Assembly (NCBI GenBank): GCA_963965975.1
Contig: OZ014416.1
Location: 1,178,001-1,242,000, forward strand
DNA length: 64,000 bases
Direction of reading: 5' to 3'
Source: Xestospongia bergquistia
Taxonomy: Eukaryota; Porifera; Demospongiae; Haplosclerida; Petrosiidae
Shown: positions 34,139 to 49,060 of the stretch, in pieces
How positions within the stretch are numbered: the first letter of the stretch is position 1
How the letters are laid out: every line of letters starts with the position of its first letter
The notes under the pieces: generated by a model
Database searches by the model: none
Told to the model about the DNA's origin: nothing
Seen by the model: only the letters and a program-made list of their open reading frames with translations
Program-made: the position numbers and the translations under genes

Positions 34139-35516
34139 TTAATTGATAGTTCTCTATCTTCAACCTAATTTAATATGTACAAGTAATATGTCCTCCTCTT
34201 CAAAGCCGCACATTTGGATATACTTACATATGTGTGGTAACGTAAGGAGGTAGAATATTATAAAGTAAATTTAGTAGACTACTGTGCTAGTGATATAATA
34301 GACACAGTTAATACTTACTTTGACATTACTCACTACATATGTCTACTGTATTACATATATAGACCTAGTATACTATATATGTAGGCCTAGTATACTCTAT
34401 ACACATGCCTAGTATACTATAGACATATGCCTAGTATACTACATACATATGCCTAGTATACTACATACATATGTCTAGTATATTACATACATATGTCTAG
34501 TATATTACATACATATGTCTAGTATACTACATACATATGTCTAGTATACTACATACGTATGTCTAGTATATTACATACATATGTCTACATGATCTACACG
34601 TTCTTTTGCTGTTACATTTGGTAGATATAGATCTGTGGTTTGATGACTTGTGATGCTAGCTTTTTGATAATTCATTCCTGCTATGAATAAACCATTGTTT
34701 AGTTTGTTTATAACATTAATAATTATTGATTTGTTTACATATAATAATTAATTGTTTTCTTATGTTTAGCTGTGGTCAATAAACTCATCAAAGAAATGGT
34801 TCCAAATATTCGTGTGAGTACTGATGCTAGAGATCTCATATTGAACTGCTGTAGTGGTAAGAACTATTTCTAGTGACAATATTTAATAACATATCTTTAT
34901 TGGTTAAGAATTCATACATCTGTTAGCGTCAGAAGCTAGTGAAGTCTCTGAGAGACAACAGAAAAAAGTCATCTCACCGGAACATGTTATCGAGGCCTTG
35001 GAGACACTTGGTTTTCATGAATATATTCATGAAGTGAAGCAGGTTCACAGAGAATACAAAGAACAAGCTATAGTGAGTCAAAAACTAAACATTAAGTATA
35101 TTATAAGTTTAATGAGTGTAGTTTACTGAGTAAATATACTAACAATATACTAACAATATACTAAGGTTTATAAGCAGTTCTATTTAATTACTTGGTTGTG
35201 GTTTGAATATTTGCCTCAAATGATCACACTTTCTAATTAGAAACATCGTCAACGTGGTAAAAGTAAATTAGAAAAACTAGGAGTCCCAGAGGAAGAACTG
35301 CTCAGACAACAACAACAATTATTCGAACAAGCAAGACTTGAGGTCAGCCAATATAAGGAACGTCTCTATTGTGTGTTAATAATCTGTTTTCTCTTTCAGA
35401 ATGAATTACATGAACAGCAACAGGCCTTACTTCAAGGACTATCAGGACCATCTCCTTCATTATCATCTGATGTCATGACACAATTACCACAAGAATCTCA
35501 TCAAACACAGAATTGA
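33735..35516 (+). CDS. DR1: Negative cofactor 2 beta (DR1)
   Basis: Five exons: 33735-33783, 34770-34856, 34909-35072, 35241-35342 and 35400-35516. The protein starts MADSLLSQDEELYLPR. A histone fold (VVNKLIKEMVPNIRV, DARDLILNCCSEFIH, SPEHVIEALETLGF) follows, then a linker with LGVPEEELLRQQQ and a Gln-rich C-terminus. Human DR1 has the same elements in the same order. With DRAP1 it forms NC2, which binds TBP on promoter DNA and blocks TFIIA/TFIIB entry. Length is about 170 residues, as usual. Intron 1 is long (nearly 1 kb) and holds a 22-base tandem repeat. Exon 1 also exists as an orphan at 28110. Confidence 0.95.
34340..34590. repeat. 22-base tandem repeat in DR1 intron 1
   Basis: About eleven copies of a unit like CATATGTCTAGTATACTACA, with a few substitutions and a shorter divergent left end. 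Confidence 0.85.
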
Positions 35517-36141
35517 AGTTTTAATATTTTAATGAATACATACTCGTGTAATTTAGTCAGTCAACCACACTTATTCATAACACATTTAAATTATGTATGA
35601 CACATTGTGTTAATTGTATTATAAACTCAAATACAAATTGTTTGCAGTTTGAAAGAGACAACAGAAGTACATGTACTAAATATAACAACCAATTAACAAT
35701 AAATATAACAACCAACAATTCATGTACTAATTTGTAGCAAGTTTGTGCTTGTACATTGTTCTTCAATGAATACTAATTAGCTAAGAAAAGCCGGATATAG
35801 TTAAGAGTCAACACTTTGTCTGCAGGCTTTCTAGAAACTCAAGTCAATATATTAAGTACAAATTATTTTTTAGCATTGTTCACTATACACGATCAATTCC
35901 TTGACAAACCAAAATCTCTATTATTGTGTGATTAGCTCTAAACAATATATAATTAGTGATAACAAGATGTCACACAAAGAATTGCGTCATAAGAATCATT
36001 TCTTAAAATATATCTGTTACCTAAATGTTACACAATCCTATCAGAAGTACAACAAACACTAAAATTAACAAATAAGAAATTATTGTGAAAATTAACAGCT
36101 ACAACATTAGTCAAGCAGGTATGTTGCTAAGCAACAGAAAC

Positions 36142-38099
<1,958 letters not shown>

Positions 38100-38470
38100 C
38101 TTGAAAGTGTATAGATTATACAATTTTTGGCTCCTGCCTTTGTCCAAGATACAGACAAGCCTTCAGAAAAAATCTTGCCCTTTTATGGAAATTATCAGTT
38201 TAGTTAAACACGCCCACATTTTTTGTAGGTATCGCGCATGCGCATTTACAAACACCAGTACCTACTACGAAACGAAAAGTAAAATTATGTATCTTTATGA
38301 GCTATCAAATATACATATATAAGCCTTTAGATTTTCGGTGACTTTATTAAAGTATTAAAATCACTTCTAAAGGAGTTACAACACAAATAAATGCATAGAT
38401 ACGTTTTTGGCGTACGTGTACAACGTGTGCGGATAATTCAAAATTTCTTTTCTAATTAAGCGCTAACAAA
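38100..38470. promoter_or_regulatory. Bidirectional promoter, CAPZB/RER1
   Basis: About 370 bases lie between divergent start codons. It contains GCGCATGCGC near 38230, a perfect 10-base palindrome that resembles an NRF1-type site. CpG-containing words are commoner here than in nearby DNA. Confidence 0.5.
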
Positions 38471-39464
38471 ATGAATGAAAGTGAGTGAATAATGCCTCAA
38501 TGACGCATGTATAAGAACACGGAATATCCTCATTTATTTTCCTAATGGCAGGTACAGGTACAACACTCTCTTCAAGTAATAAACTTTCAGTATGGAGCAA
38601 GATGAGTTCTGTAAGTGCTAAAATACAATGATATCTCTAACACTCCCTTTTCTCTCAGAGATATCAGAAATTTTTAGACGATCTTGTACCATATCGAGCA
38701 GGACGTTGGGTATTTGGTATAGTGTTATTGATAGTTTATGCTATTAGAGTTTTCTTCTTACAAGTGAGTTTTCTTTATGATAACTCACTACAATTCACTT
38801 TCCGGCCATCTAGGGATGGTACATAGTAACATATGCACTGGCCATCTATCTTCTTAGTTTGTTTATTGCGTTCCTCTCACCTAAGTTTGATCCAGCTTTA
38901 GAAGACGACTTCGATGAAGGTAGGATAAGATCAATATGTTATCCTATTACATTATTTGTGATATACAAACAGATGGACCTAGTCTACCAACAGCTTCAAA
39001 CGAAGAGTTTAAACCATTTATTAGACGCCTCCCAGAATTCAAGTTTTGGTAAGTAACAAAATCAACATTTGTTAATATGTATTTCTCCCCCACTCTCAGG
39101 CACTCAATGACACGTGCAGTCTTAATAGCTTTTGTATGCACTTTTGTACCTTTCTTTAATATTCCAGTTTTCTGGCCCATCCTATTGATATATTTCATAG
39201 TATTATTCACTATAACAATGAAGAAACAGATCACGGTACATATATCCATCAATTATAATAGAACCATTGTTTATATATCCATTAACACATCAATCTATCC
39301 ATCCATTTACTAGACATGTCAAACTATTAATCCATTGATCCTTTTATTCTCCATTTTGGTTTGTCCCTTAGCACATGATCAAGTACAAGTATCTTCCATT
39401 TACTCATGGCAAGAGACGATACCAGTCAAAGGAAGACAGTGTAGCTAATCCAACTATTCAATAA
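38471..39464 (+). CDS. RER1: RER1, retention in ER protein
   Basis: Exon 1 is 38471-38480 (MNE plus one base). Further exons join to [19 protein letters not shown], a first membrane pair ending [31 protein letters not shown], then [32 protein letters not shown]. The second pair is [33 protein letters not shown], followed by [17 protein letters not shown]. These blocks are diagnostic for RER1, a four-helix membrane protein of the early Golgi that returns escaped ER proteins and unassembled subunits to the ER. The length is about 190-200 residues, as usual. It is tail-to-tail with the caspase gene. Confidence 0.95.
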
Positions 39465-39953
39465 CACACTTTTAGGAGGGGCCTTTGTAATTTATAATAA
39501 TATTTACTGACTTCTTTTTTGTGAAATGTTATCATTTACTACTGCTTGTGTGACTTCTCTCTCATTCTTTCTTTGTTATTATTGTAAGTTATGAAACTGA
39601 CAATCATGTCAAGTTCTAAGTTTGTACCAGTTCTAGCATACATGGTCAAAAAAGACTGGCCATATATTGAAATTAAAAGAAAGATCTTGTCTAACTCCTA
39701 CATTGTTAATAACAATGAAAGATCTTCCTCTGTAGGGTACAAGTTTACATGTGGGTGTGGCATTAATTTTATTACTAATTACGAATTATTATTGAGTAAT
39801 CATGAATAATAATTGCATGAAACAATCAGTACATAAAAATACTTATAGGTATATTTAAAAGTGTTTCCTGGCATTAATATGTACCATACTACTATAACTT
39901 AATAAGCACCACTACTAAATATAATGTTTGTCAATAAGCACCTAGTGTGATCA
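39465..39953. other. Tail-to-tail spacer, RER1/caspase
   Basis: 3' flanking sequence of two convergent genes. The short open frame at 39591-39809 lacks recognisable features. Confidence 0.6.
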
Positions 39954-42863
39954 TCAAGTATAAATACCTGGTCGAAAATAGAGTTTTTTTGTAAGCATAA
40001 TAACTGGTGAAGGTATTTGTTTATTTCTGCCTTTACTCTGAAAATCATTGGCCACGCGACGATTCACTTCAAGAAGTATATCTGTAAAATGTTCAGTTGG
40101 AGCCAATTCAAACATAGTATCGACAAATGCTTTGACAAACCACGAACCATATTCTGAGTTACGCCATGATACATACCCTATGAACAAAAGGACAGACATA
40201 TCATACAGCAGAACGTAATATACACTTCAATAATAACATTCCTCTATGTCAGAGGCTATATAGCATTCTTAACATGACTGTTACAGTACATTAAACACGG
40301 CATTATTAATTTGCTATAATAGTTAGTGTGAGAATATTAAGAGTTTATTAAAGTACCTGGTACAGTAGCATAAGCTAACATAAAGTCAGATTCTACTGGC
40401 AGAGCCTGTAATCCACCCCCACCATCTGTTTCATCAACTGGTGTACTGAAAAAGGATTCATCATCATCTAGTGCCTATGTGTGCAGGGAGGGGAGAGTAG
40501 GGGAATGAGAGAGAGATCATGATACCAACTGAGACATAACAACTATGTTACTCACCTTTTCTGTGATTTTGTCATAGTTCTTCTCAACTAACTCCTTCAG
40601 TCCTTCTACACCAAGATCAGTTGATTCGGACTCTACACCATAATCAAATTTGCCACCTCGACAAGCTTGCAGAATGAAAAGCTACAGAGAGTAGAAACAA
40701 TAATATGTCTTACCAAGACCTTGTACAATACAAGTTATATTTTATAGTTTGTATTGACTGAACTACCCTCAAAATATATCAAAACTAAATCTTGTGTGTT
40801 TGATTATAGTGAGTACCTTTGGTTTTCCAATAAGTGCTGGACAGTTGAGTCCATCGTAATACTTGGTGAGATCTTCCACTGGTATCAAGTCTCCATCAGT
40901 ACTATAGAGTTTGCCATTAATACCATGTGTTAAAATAGCTACCACAAGACAATCAAATTTGCTTTGGTCTAAACTGGCAACCTCTTTTAATTTTTTATGC
41001 ATTTCCCGACCTAAACAACCAAGGAATTATAATGAAAAAATGATGTGTACCTTTATGACCACATTGTGAGCTAAGATATGTAACTTATAGCAACAGCAGA
41101 ACAAGTACTGTTAGCAGTCACTTCAAATAATTATTACAGCTGCATGTTCAAATAGGATGCAGGGTATTGTTACTACCTTTTAAGTCTAAGAGCAGCTGTA
41201 AGATTATACTTACTATGACAATAGATAAACATAATGTCTTGTTATTACATGTACATGCACCTCACTCAACAATGACTCATCATTATATCTTAATTCTCAT
41301 GATGCAATATACTTACCTGTTAGATTATCAAATCTATTAGTATAGAAACCAAGATAGATAAATAATCTTGTTAATGACTCAGCATCTTTGTCAGTTCCTA
41401 ATAAGGAAGGAGAGGAAATGAAAGTTACCCATTACTATAATTGATATTGAAACAAAGATGAGTTTGCAATTTCATATACTTATACATGTATATGTACATG
41501 TACATTATGTACTTATGCATCTATATGTAAAGTACATGTACATGTACATTATGTACATGTATTTATATGTACATGTGCTATGTTGTATGTTACTTGTTTT
41601 GATTATTGTGGATACATTTTTTTAAAGAGACAGTTATTTTAAAAGGTCGATTTTGTAAACGTGATAGTTGCTATTGAAATAAGATGACACTAGACTTACA
41701 TGATGTCACCAATGAGTATGATTTAGCATTTTGTTATCACATGTTCAAGTAAATTACATCATTGTATATTTTTCTTAGAGAAGGGTAATACTTATTACAT
41801 ATATAACTTGGCAGTCAATATCACCACAAGATCAATGCCAATTTGAAATAACAAATATATAATTAGTAATTACTGTTAATATTAATTTTTACTTTAACAA
41901 AATTCATCACAATTGTTTTTATGCACAGACAATAATATCATAGCAGTTATGTTAGGAAGGCCATTCCCAGCATTCCTACTTACTAACCTATTCTCTCTTT
42001 CATTCCACAAGTAAAATGTCTGTTATTAATAACTATGCCCACACCACGAGGACGCGATGTCATCTTGTATGCCAACTTGGGATTGAAATCTGTCGTCTCC
42101 ACAGGAGAACGTAACTCGGTACCAGATGAAAGGGTTGCCATGGGAACCGGCCAGTCACCATTACCGAGAAACTCTCGACTAGCTACTTGATAACTACTAC
42201 TTATAACTAAAAGATAACACATTAGATTTCATTCTAATATATTCCAGTGGCCTACCTTCTCCTGATGGTCGTGGTACAGAAATGCTCTCCTCAAAATCCA
42301 ATCGATTATAAACTGTTAAAGAGAGAAATAATAGCAACACATGTAATATGTACATGTATTGGCTGAGAATATTGGTATTACATTAGTAACATAGCCTGAG
42401 CTTTAACCCCAGGCCTAGGAATATACTAAAGTCAACATGAATTCCAATATGACAAACCAACCATTATTAATACTATAACAAGTTTATATAGTTGTACTCT
42501 TGAGTGTAACCAAGGCAGTGATAAAGAAACCAACTCAGTTGTAAACATCAGTCATAATAGTATGTTCTCACCTTTTTTGATTTCTGATATCAAGAAAGCA
42601 TTAGCTTCTTCTTCATCTTCTAACACCTCCAATAGCACATCCAATATCTCTGGACCTCTTCGATGTAAGATAGATACAAGTTCACTGTTAGCTTCTAGCA
42701 CATTTTTGGCTGTACGTATTAATTCGTATTCTCTAAACGTTAGCTGTCCTTTTCCATACAGTCCCACGTTGACACCAAATCCGTCCATTTTTTCATGAAG
42801 GACTTTATTTAAAGATCTCAATGCCTTAGCAACGGCCTTCTCTTTAGGAGATTTACCAGACAT
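39954..42863 (-). CDS. CARD-containing caspase
   Basis: Exons on the minus strand: 42572-42863 (CARD), 42256-42312, about 41989-42209, about 41316-41399, about 40817-41014, about 40557-40683, about 40359-40476 and 39954 to about 40178. The N-terminal 95 residues are an all-helical CARD (LHRRGPEILDVLLEVLEDEE). The protease domain starts near YKMTSRPRGVGIVINNRHF. It has the catalytic His in ILTHGINGKL and the catalytic Cys in LQACRGGKF, followed by the small-subunit part (SEYGSWFVKAF, ILLEVNRRVA). Length is about 440 residues. CARD caspases are initiator or inflammatory types recruited by CARD adaptors. The acidic linker after QACRG (TEKALDDDESFF) could be the processing site. All key residues are present. 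Confidence 0.92.
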
Positions 42864-43090
42864 CTTGTTTACAAGTCGATGATAAATTCAATACTGTGTA
42901 TATTTTGAAATACGAGCAATTTTATATAATCTCAACTGAAGTTATGCAGACTACCGCAGTAATTACTAGCCACGCCCACTAGCAGGCTAAATGCCCAAAG
43001 CTCCACCCTCGACCTATATAACATGACAAAAGTGCATTGTGAATAGAAGAGTCCACAATAATTATTGTTTAGTACCAGCGCGAAGCAGTG
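42864..43090. promoter_or_regulatory. Bidirectional promoter, caspase/PLOD
   Basis: 227 bases separate divergent start codons. There is a TATA-like CTATATAA near 43013, placed about 75 bases before the PLOD ATG. Confidence 0.5.
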
Positions 43091-44952
43091 ATGAATACTG
43101 GTGTGGCATTTGCCTTTTTGTTAGCGATCTCTATCCATAGTATTCATGGTAAGTTAACATTAATATTTATAATTATATAATTAATAGAATAATATGATTC
43201 TTTATAATTTAGGCTTAGCATTACAAGTCGTTACTGTAGCTACTGAGAAAACTGATGGTTTCAAACGATTTATGAGTTCAGCTCAATATTATGGTATTTC
43301 AGTTGAGGTATGCAGTATGTAAGAGAAATCAAAGGCATCCACTGGTATTCAATCACAAGCGTAGTCTCGTACTTAGACCTGCCTTTTAGATCTGAGTACA
43401 AGACTACACTGATTATTGTATTGTATATAGTTTTGAGATATTCCTTCAATGTTTCTGTTTGCCTAGGTTGTTGGTATGGGACAACAATGGCGTGGAGGTG
43501 ATATACAACGTTATCCTGGAGGAGGGTTCAAACTAAATCTACTCAAACCTGTTTTAGAACAATGGAAAGAGAGAGAGGATTTAGTGGTCATGTTTGTAGA
43601 CAGGTAAGTCTAGTTTGATCATATTTGTTATTCTCTCTCTCTCTCTGCAGTTATGATGTTATTTTTGCAGCAAATCCAGAAGTGATTCTTCAAAAGTTTA
43701 AAGATTTCAATACAAAACTTGTCTTCTCAGCTGAACAGTATTGTTGGCCAGATCAATCACTAGCAGTAAGTGAAGCAATAAACCTCAAACTTTAAATGTA
43801 TATCATTCCTACTTTTATATCCCAGTTCTAAGTTTTTTCTTCCTTTCTTCGTAGTCAACTTATCCAAAAGTTGGTTTAGGTAAACGGTTTCTATGCTCAG
43901 GTGGTTACATAGGATATGCTCGTGATATTTACAATATAATATCTGACAGTGTCATTGGTGATACTGATGACGATCAACTCTATTACACTAAAATCTATCT
44001 AGATAATAGGAAAAGAGTAAGAAAAATTTTATTTCCTTTGAATCATCTTGTTCCTTTCTTCTTTTCTTCCTTCTCTCTCCATCTTCCACAGGAGAAATAT
44101 GGTATTAGATTGGATCATAGGTCACATATCTTTCAAAATCTGAATGGAGCAGAAGATGAAGTTGAATTATATGTGTTGTTTAATGATTCTTATGCTATTA
44201 ATACATTATATGATACAAGATCTGCTGTTTACCATGGCAACGGAGCATCAAAAGTGAATAGATGAATAGGCAGATGAATGGATGGATTGACAGATAGATG
44301 GATGCATGGACAAATAGATGGATGGAAGGATGGAAGGATAGATGGAAGGATAGATGGATGGACAGATAGATGGATGGAAGGATGGATAGATGACTTTATT
44401 TGTTGTTTTTCTCTTATTTAGAACTTTCTCAATTTTTTGGGCAATTACATACCTAACCAATGGAATGAAGAACAACGTTGTGTTCATTGTTATGATCACA
44501 TTGTTCAACTACCAAACCAGACCTCAAAATGGCCGACTGTACAAATTGGACTGTTCATAGAACAACCTACTCCATTTCTGTCAAAAGTGTTACAAAAATT
44601 GTATCAAATGGAATATCCAAAAAATAAGATCAGATTATGGATTTATAACAAAGTATGCTCATATAGATTATTCTTCTCTCTTCCTCCATCCATCCATCCA
44701 TCTATGGCTACATCAATTGACTATTTGTATGTACATCGTATACTATATTACTTGTCTTTTCTGTAGGCTGCTTTTCATGAGTCAACAATCAGTGAATGGA
44801 TTATGAAGATAAAGTCAGACTATAGTGGTGTAGAGTATACTGGTTCAGCTAAAAGTATGCCTGGAGCTGAAGCTAAATTGAAAGCAATGTAAGAGTACCC
44901 TTTAAGATATTGTAATGCATAGTAACAATTTGTGCTTGTGAGTAAACAATCT

Positions 44953-45037
<85 letters not shown>

Positions 45038-46099
45038 TCTCTTTCTCTCTCATAGACAAGATGCTATTGCTCACAACATGGATTATTATTTTATGGTAGA
45101 CTCTACAGCTGTATTTGATGACTCCAATACGCTTAAAAGACTCATTACTTTAAACAGGTATAGTACCTGATATTATAGTACTAGTCAGTAAGGTAATGAA
45201 ATATCATAGAATATAACAACAAGTCAGTATAACTAATACTACTAATATTATGATTTTTTTTTTGTAGAACTGTTTTAGCTCCAATGTTAGGAAGACCCAA
45301 CCAGCTGTGGACTAATTTTTGGGGAGCTGTTGCTTCTGATGGTTTCTATGCTAGATCACGTGACTACATGGCTCTAGCAAGTAGAGAAAGAATGTAAGTA
45401 GAGGGAGAGAGAAGAAGGAGAGTGTGAAATGTTTATAATTTGTTCTCTATTATGTAGCAGTGTGTGGAACGTTCCATTCATTAGTGTTGCAATTCTGTTC
45501 CAAGGAGATTGGCTAAAGAACAACAACTTACCTCAGTATAATAGTCAAGAATATGATTCTGATATGACCTTCTGTATGTGGATGAGGGACCAGGTAGGAG
45601 TGGCGGTGCTATGTTAGACTAAATTTACTAACAGTCCCACACATATACCCATATCAATTGCCCCCACTAGTTGGCAATATAATGCACACATGTTTGCTGT
45701 AGAGTAACAACCTTAAATGTTAAATCTGCAAATGCTAATATTACATTTATCTCTCTCTTTCTCTCCATAGGGCCATTTTATGTATGTCAGCAATCTTCAC
45801 GAATATGGTCATTTAATTAATCCTAATAATTTTGAGACACATCATATGCACAATGATATCTTTAACATTTTTGAAAATAGACTAGTTAGTTAATGTCATA
45901 ATGTTCTAATGTATGCACTCTTTGTTTAGGACTGGGAACAAAAGTATCTCCATATTAATTATTCTCTTTATTTAAATGACAAAGATATACCACAGGTATT
46001 CCAAAATGTATCTTTATAATTTATGGAAAAATTTAACAATAGAGTCAGCTTTCCTCCTATAACATACAAACATATATTGTACTTCTATAAAGACAGTCA

Positions 46100-46181
<82 letters not shown>

Positions 46182-47294
46182 GGTTTCTAATTGTTTTATT
46201 TTATTGTAGCCCTGTACTGATGTGTATTGGTTTCCACTCTTTTCACCTTCTTATGCTAAGGAGATGATTGAGGTGAGATGTTTGTGATTATTATGAAATG
46301 ACTTCTCTCTCCCTAGGAGTTGGAGAACTATGGTAAGTGGAGTTCTGGGAATCACGAAGATGAAAGATTGGACGGTGGTTATGAGAACGTACCAACCAGA
46401 GACATACATATGAACCAGGTAATATAATAGTAATGATTGTAGATAGTATTATGCCAGTAGATCATAACAGGAAAAAATATTTTATTTATCCTCTTGTTTT
46501 TAGATTGGTTTTGAGAAACAATGGTTGAATATTTTAGCAAAATATGTTGTACCTATGCAAATAAAAGTGTTTCCTGGTTACTATTCTAAAGTAAGTTGTT
46601 GTACTATCTCTTCTCTTCCATTTTCTAACAATATCTTTTTTTTAGGGAAATGGAGCTTTAAATTTTGTCGTAAAATATCATCCAGAAGGCCAACCTGATC
46701 TTCGACCTCATCATGACTCATCCACATTTACAATTAATGTTGCACTAACAACACCAGGAATTGACCACGAGGTATTCTAATAACAAAATGATATTAGTAG
46801 TATACAAAAAGATCATGTATACACTGAGACATTGAAACCTATCATTAGTGTAGAGGTGACCTCATACAGTGATTGAAATAAATGAAGGACTAGATCAAAA
46901 TATCCCAAATATAGATTATATAGTTCATTGTACATGTATCTATCTTTACATGTATTTCCTTTTTACAGGGAGGAGGTTGTAAATTTATCCGACAAAATTG
47001 TAGTGTTGTCGATACCAAACTGGGCTGGGCTTTAATGCATCCTGGACGCCTTACTCACTATCATGAAGGATTACCAACAACTAAAGGTGATAACCACCAT
47101 CATGAGAAAGAGAGAGAGAGAGAATGAGAGAACCAAACAGACAAACAGAGAGGCAGAGATAGAGACAGAGACAACCAGATAGAGATAGAAGTGCACACAT
47201 AGAAATACCTGTGAACAAGTTAAAATTAATTCTTTTCTTTTTCTTTTGTCATGTAGGCACTCGTTATATTATGGTCTCCTTCATAGATCCTTAG
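43091..47294 (+). CDS. PLOD: Procollagen-lysine 2-oxoglutarate 5-dioxygenase
   Basis: A multi-exon gene from the ATG at 43091 (signal peptide [20 protein letters not shown]) to TAG at 47294, about 700 residues. The N-terminal glycosyltransferase-like domain has VVMFVDSYDVIF and DDDQLYYT, the Asp groups that hold Mn and UDP-sugar in LH3. A second such domain follows. The C-terminal dioxygenase has the Fe ligands in RPHHDSSTF and [11 protein letters not shown], and the 2-oxoglutarate Arg in [12 protein letters not shown]. It hydroxylates collagen Lys in the ER and may add sugars. The last exon (47257-47294, 38 bases), which holds that Arg, is repeated twice downstream. Several introns have CT-rich acceptors. 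It is head-to-head with the caspase gene. Confidence 0.95.
44955..45050 (+). repeat. (CT)n tract at a PLOD 3' splice site
   Basis: About 90 bases of CT repeat, with a few CTAT units, end at CATAG just before the exon that starts at 45056. Confidence 0.9.
46106..46181. repeat. (ATT)n microsatellite in a PLOD intron
   Basis: About 25 uninterrupted ATT units. Confidence 0.95.
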
Positions 47295-48001
47295 GAAATC
47301 ATTTTTTTCATTGCATTAACAACAAACGAAATGAATTTTTCTTTTATTAATTGAATGTATTGTTTTGAACTATTCTTTTGGTGTTTTTCACCATTCACTA
47401 TCTCTGATTCAAATTATATAATCAAAGATTTTGAATTACGAAACAATTTGCTGGAAAAATCTCCATTCCATCCTATATTTATTAATATTCACGACACGTT
47501 AATCATATTTAATGAGTTCACGAATCATTAATACGTATTACTAATCTTATTCCACAAGCGCTTTGCAAAAATTGTGTAGTAAATATAGAAAGTATATAAT
47601 GATCAGTTATAATGTAGTTATTATATTGTATCTAGTTCCTGAACTATAAAGTGTTATATTAACTAATGTTATTGATAATCTCACTGCAGTACAGTGGACA
47701 TTAATCTATATATTTTAGTGGCTCATGACTCCTCCAGTTTATGGGACAATAAAATGAAGATTGTATTGGTGTATGATAATACTAGTAAATATTACATTCA
47801 GCTGCACCTCTATTGTTCATAGTTCATCGTGTTTTTCATACTTATAGTTTTGTTAGCAGTACCTACAACATCAAGTCAAACTGAACTAATACTAATCATC
47901 TCTATAGTTACTTCATTTTTAGAGATGTTTATAGTTACTTGTATATAGTTATAATAAGTGAACATGTAATTGATTTTCACACTTATGCTATATGAATAGT
48001 A

Positions 48002-48163
48002 TAATAATGTAGGGCACCGTTTGTGTCAAAACTGGAAAATTATCATTCATTATTTAGTAAACCATGCATTATATAATAAATAACAAGCATTAAAAAGTAA
48101 ATCATAACATGTTAATTAACTATACCATTGAATTCATTCGACTTTGACATAAACGGTGCCCTA
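48002..48163. mobile_element. MITE in unit A, absent from unit B
   Basis: The inverted ends are AGGGCACCGTTTGTGTCAAA and its near reverse complement. It is flanked by TA on both sides (48000-48001 and 48164-48165). Unit B has the empty form GAATAGTACAATAAGAG at about 51112, so the element length (162 bases) and the TA target site are read directly. It belongs to the same family as the block at 8083-8518. Confidence 0.88.
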
Positions 48164-48418
48164 TACAATAAGAGCTGTCTATACATTATGGTTTATCATC
48201 ATTATTGTCACTAGTGGGAAATGACATTTGTTTTCTTTATTATACAAAATGTCAACATTTAATATCATATAAACAACTAGTTGACAGGAAAAATGAAACA
48301 TAATTGAATGGGACTGTATGAAAATATGTTATTAATTATTTATTTTTAATGACAGACTAAAATATTATAGATTATAATACAATCTACAATGTTTTATATG
48401 ATATTATATTATTATAGT

Positions 48419-49060
48419 TTATTCTACTGTGGCTGAAGTAATCGAATTATTAACAATAGAGGATGATGATATCTTGAAGTTGATATAAGCTGCATTTACT
48501 TTAACCTCTATATTAGCATCTGTTGGTATATTAGCATCTGTTGGTATAGTAACACTATTAACAGCTATATAATGGAATGACAATAGACAACATACAGCTG
48601 TTTACTTTGAGATTTCAGTAAAAATGATTTTCACTTTACATTTTCATACATATATGTGTGTGTTTCTCAGTTAATAAATTTTATGATCACTTTAGCAGAA
48701 TTGTATGCATGTCAACAATACAAAGGGCAAAATCCTCAGTAATAAGTATCATGCAAAGGACTAGTTGTTGATAGAGAATTGATAACATACTTAAATGTAA
48801 AATTAATACTATATCCTACTTTGGAGTGTAACTATTTGAAATATGTCATTCCACTATTGACTTTCTGTATTTACTTTATCCCATATATACATGGATAATT
48901 ATAAATGTATAGTTACTTACTTACCTAGTGCAGTGTTATGAATACTTTGTACTTTCTTCTTGCAGTAGATGAAAATACCAACAGTCAACACCAGTAATAT
49001 CAGAAGCAATAAATCTATTGCACCAATAATGATACCTCCAACAGTAACATTAATAGCCAT
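48419..49060 (-). CDS. Small single-pass membrane protein, copy A (novel)
   Basis: Two exons, 48925-49060 and 48419-48564, with a CTAG/GTAAG donor and a TATATAG acceptor, give 93 residues. The N-terminus is short with a sequon (MAINVTVGG). A membrane segment of about 25 residues (IIIGAIDLLLLILLVLTVG) follows, then the basic stop-transfer YCKKK. A polar cytoplasmic tail carries TIPTDANIPTDANIE and AAYINFKI, ending TSATVE. An Nout-Cin orientation is predicted. I recognise no family. The tail Tyr (YINF) resembles an SH2-type docking site, but that is only a guess. A second copy 3 kb away differs by in-frame indels only, which argues that it is a real gene. It lies antisense, downstream of PLOD. 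Confidence 0.72.

Noticed and set aside
44248-44508. Frame with repeated PSIYPSI peptides
   Set aside because: Comes from GATGGATAGATG-type microsatellite DNA in a PLOD intron, antisense to the gene.
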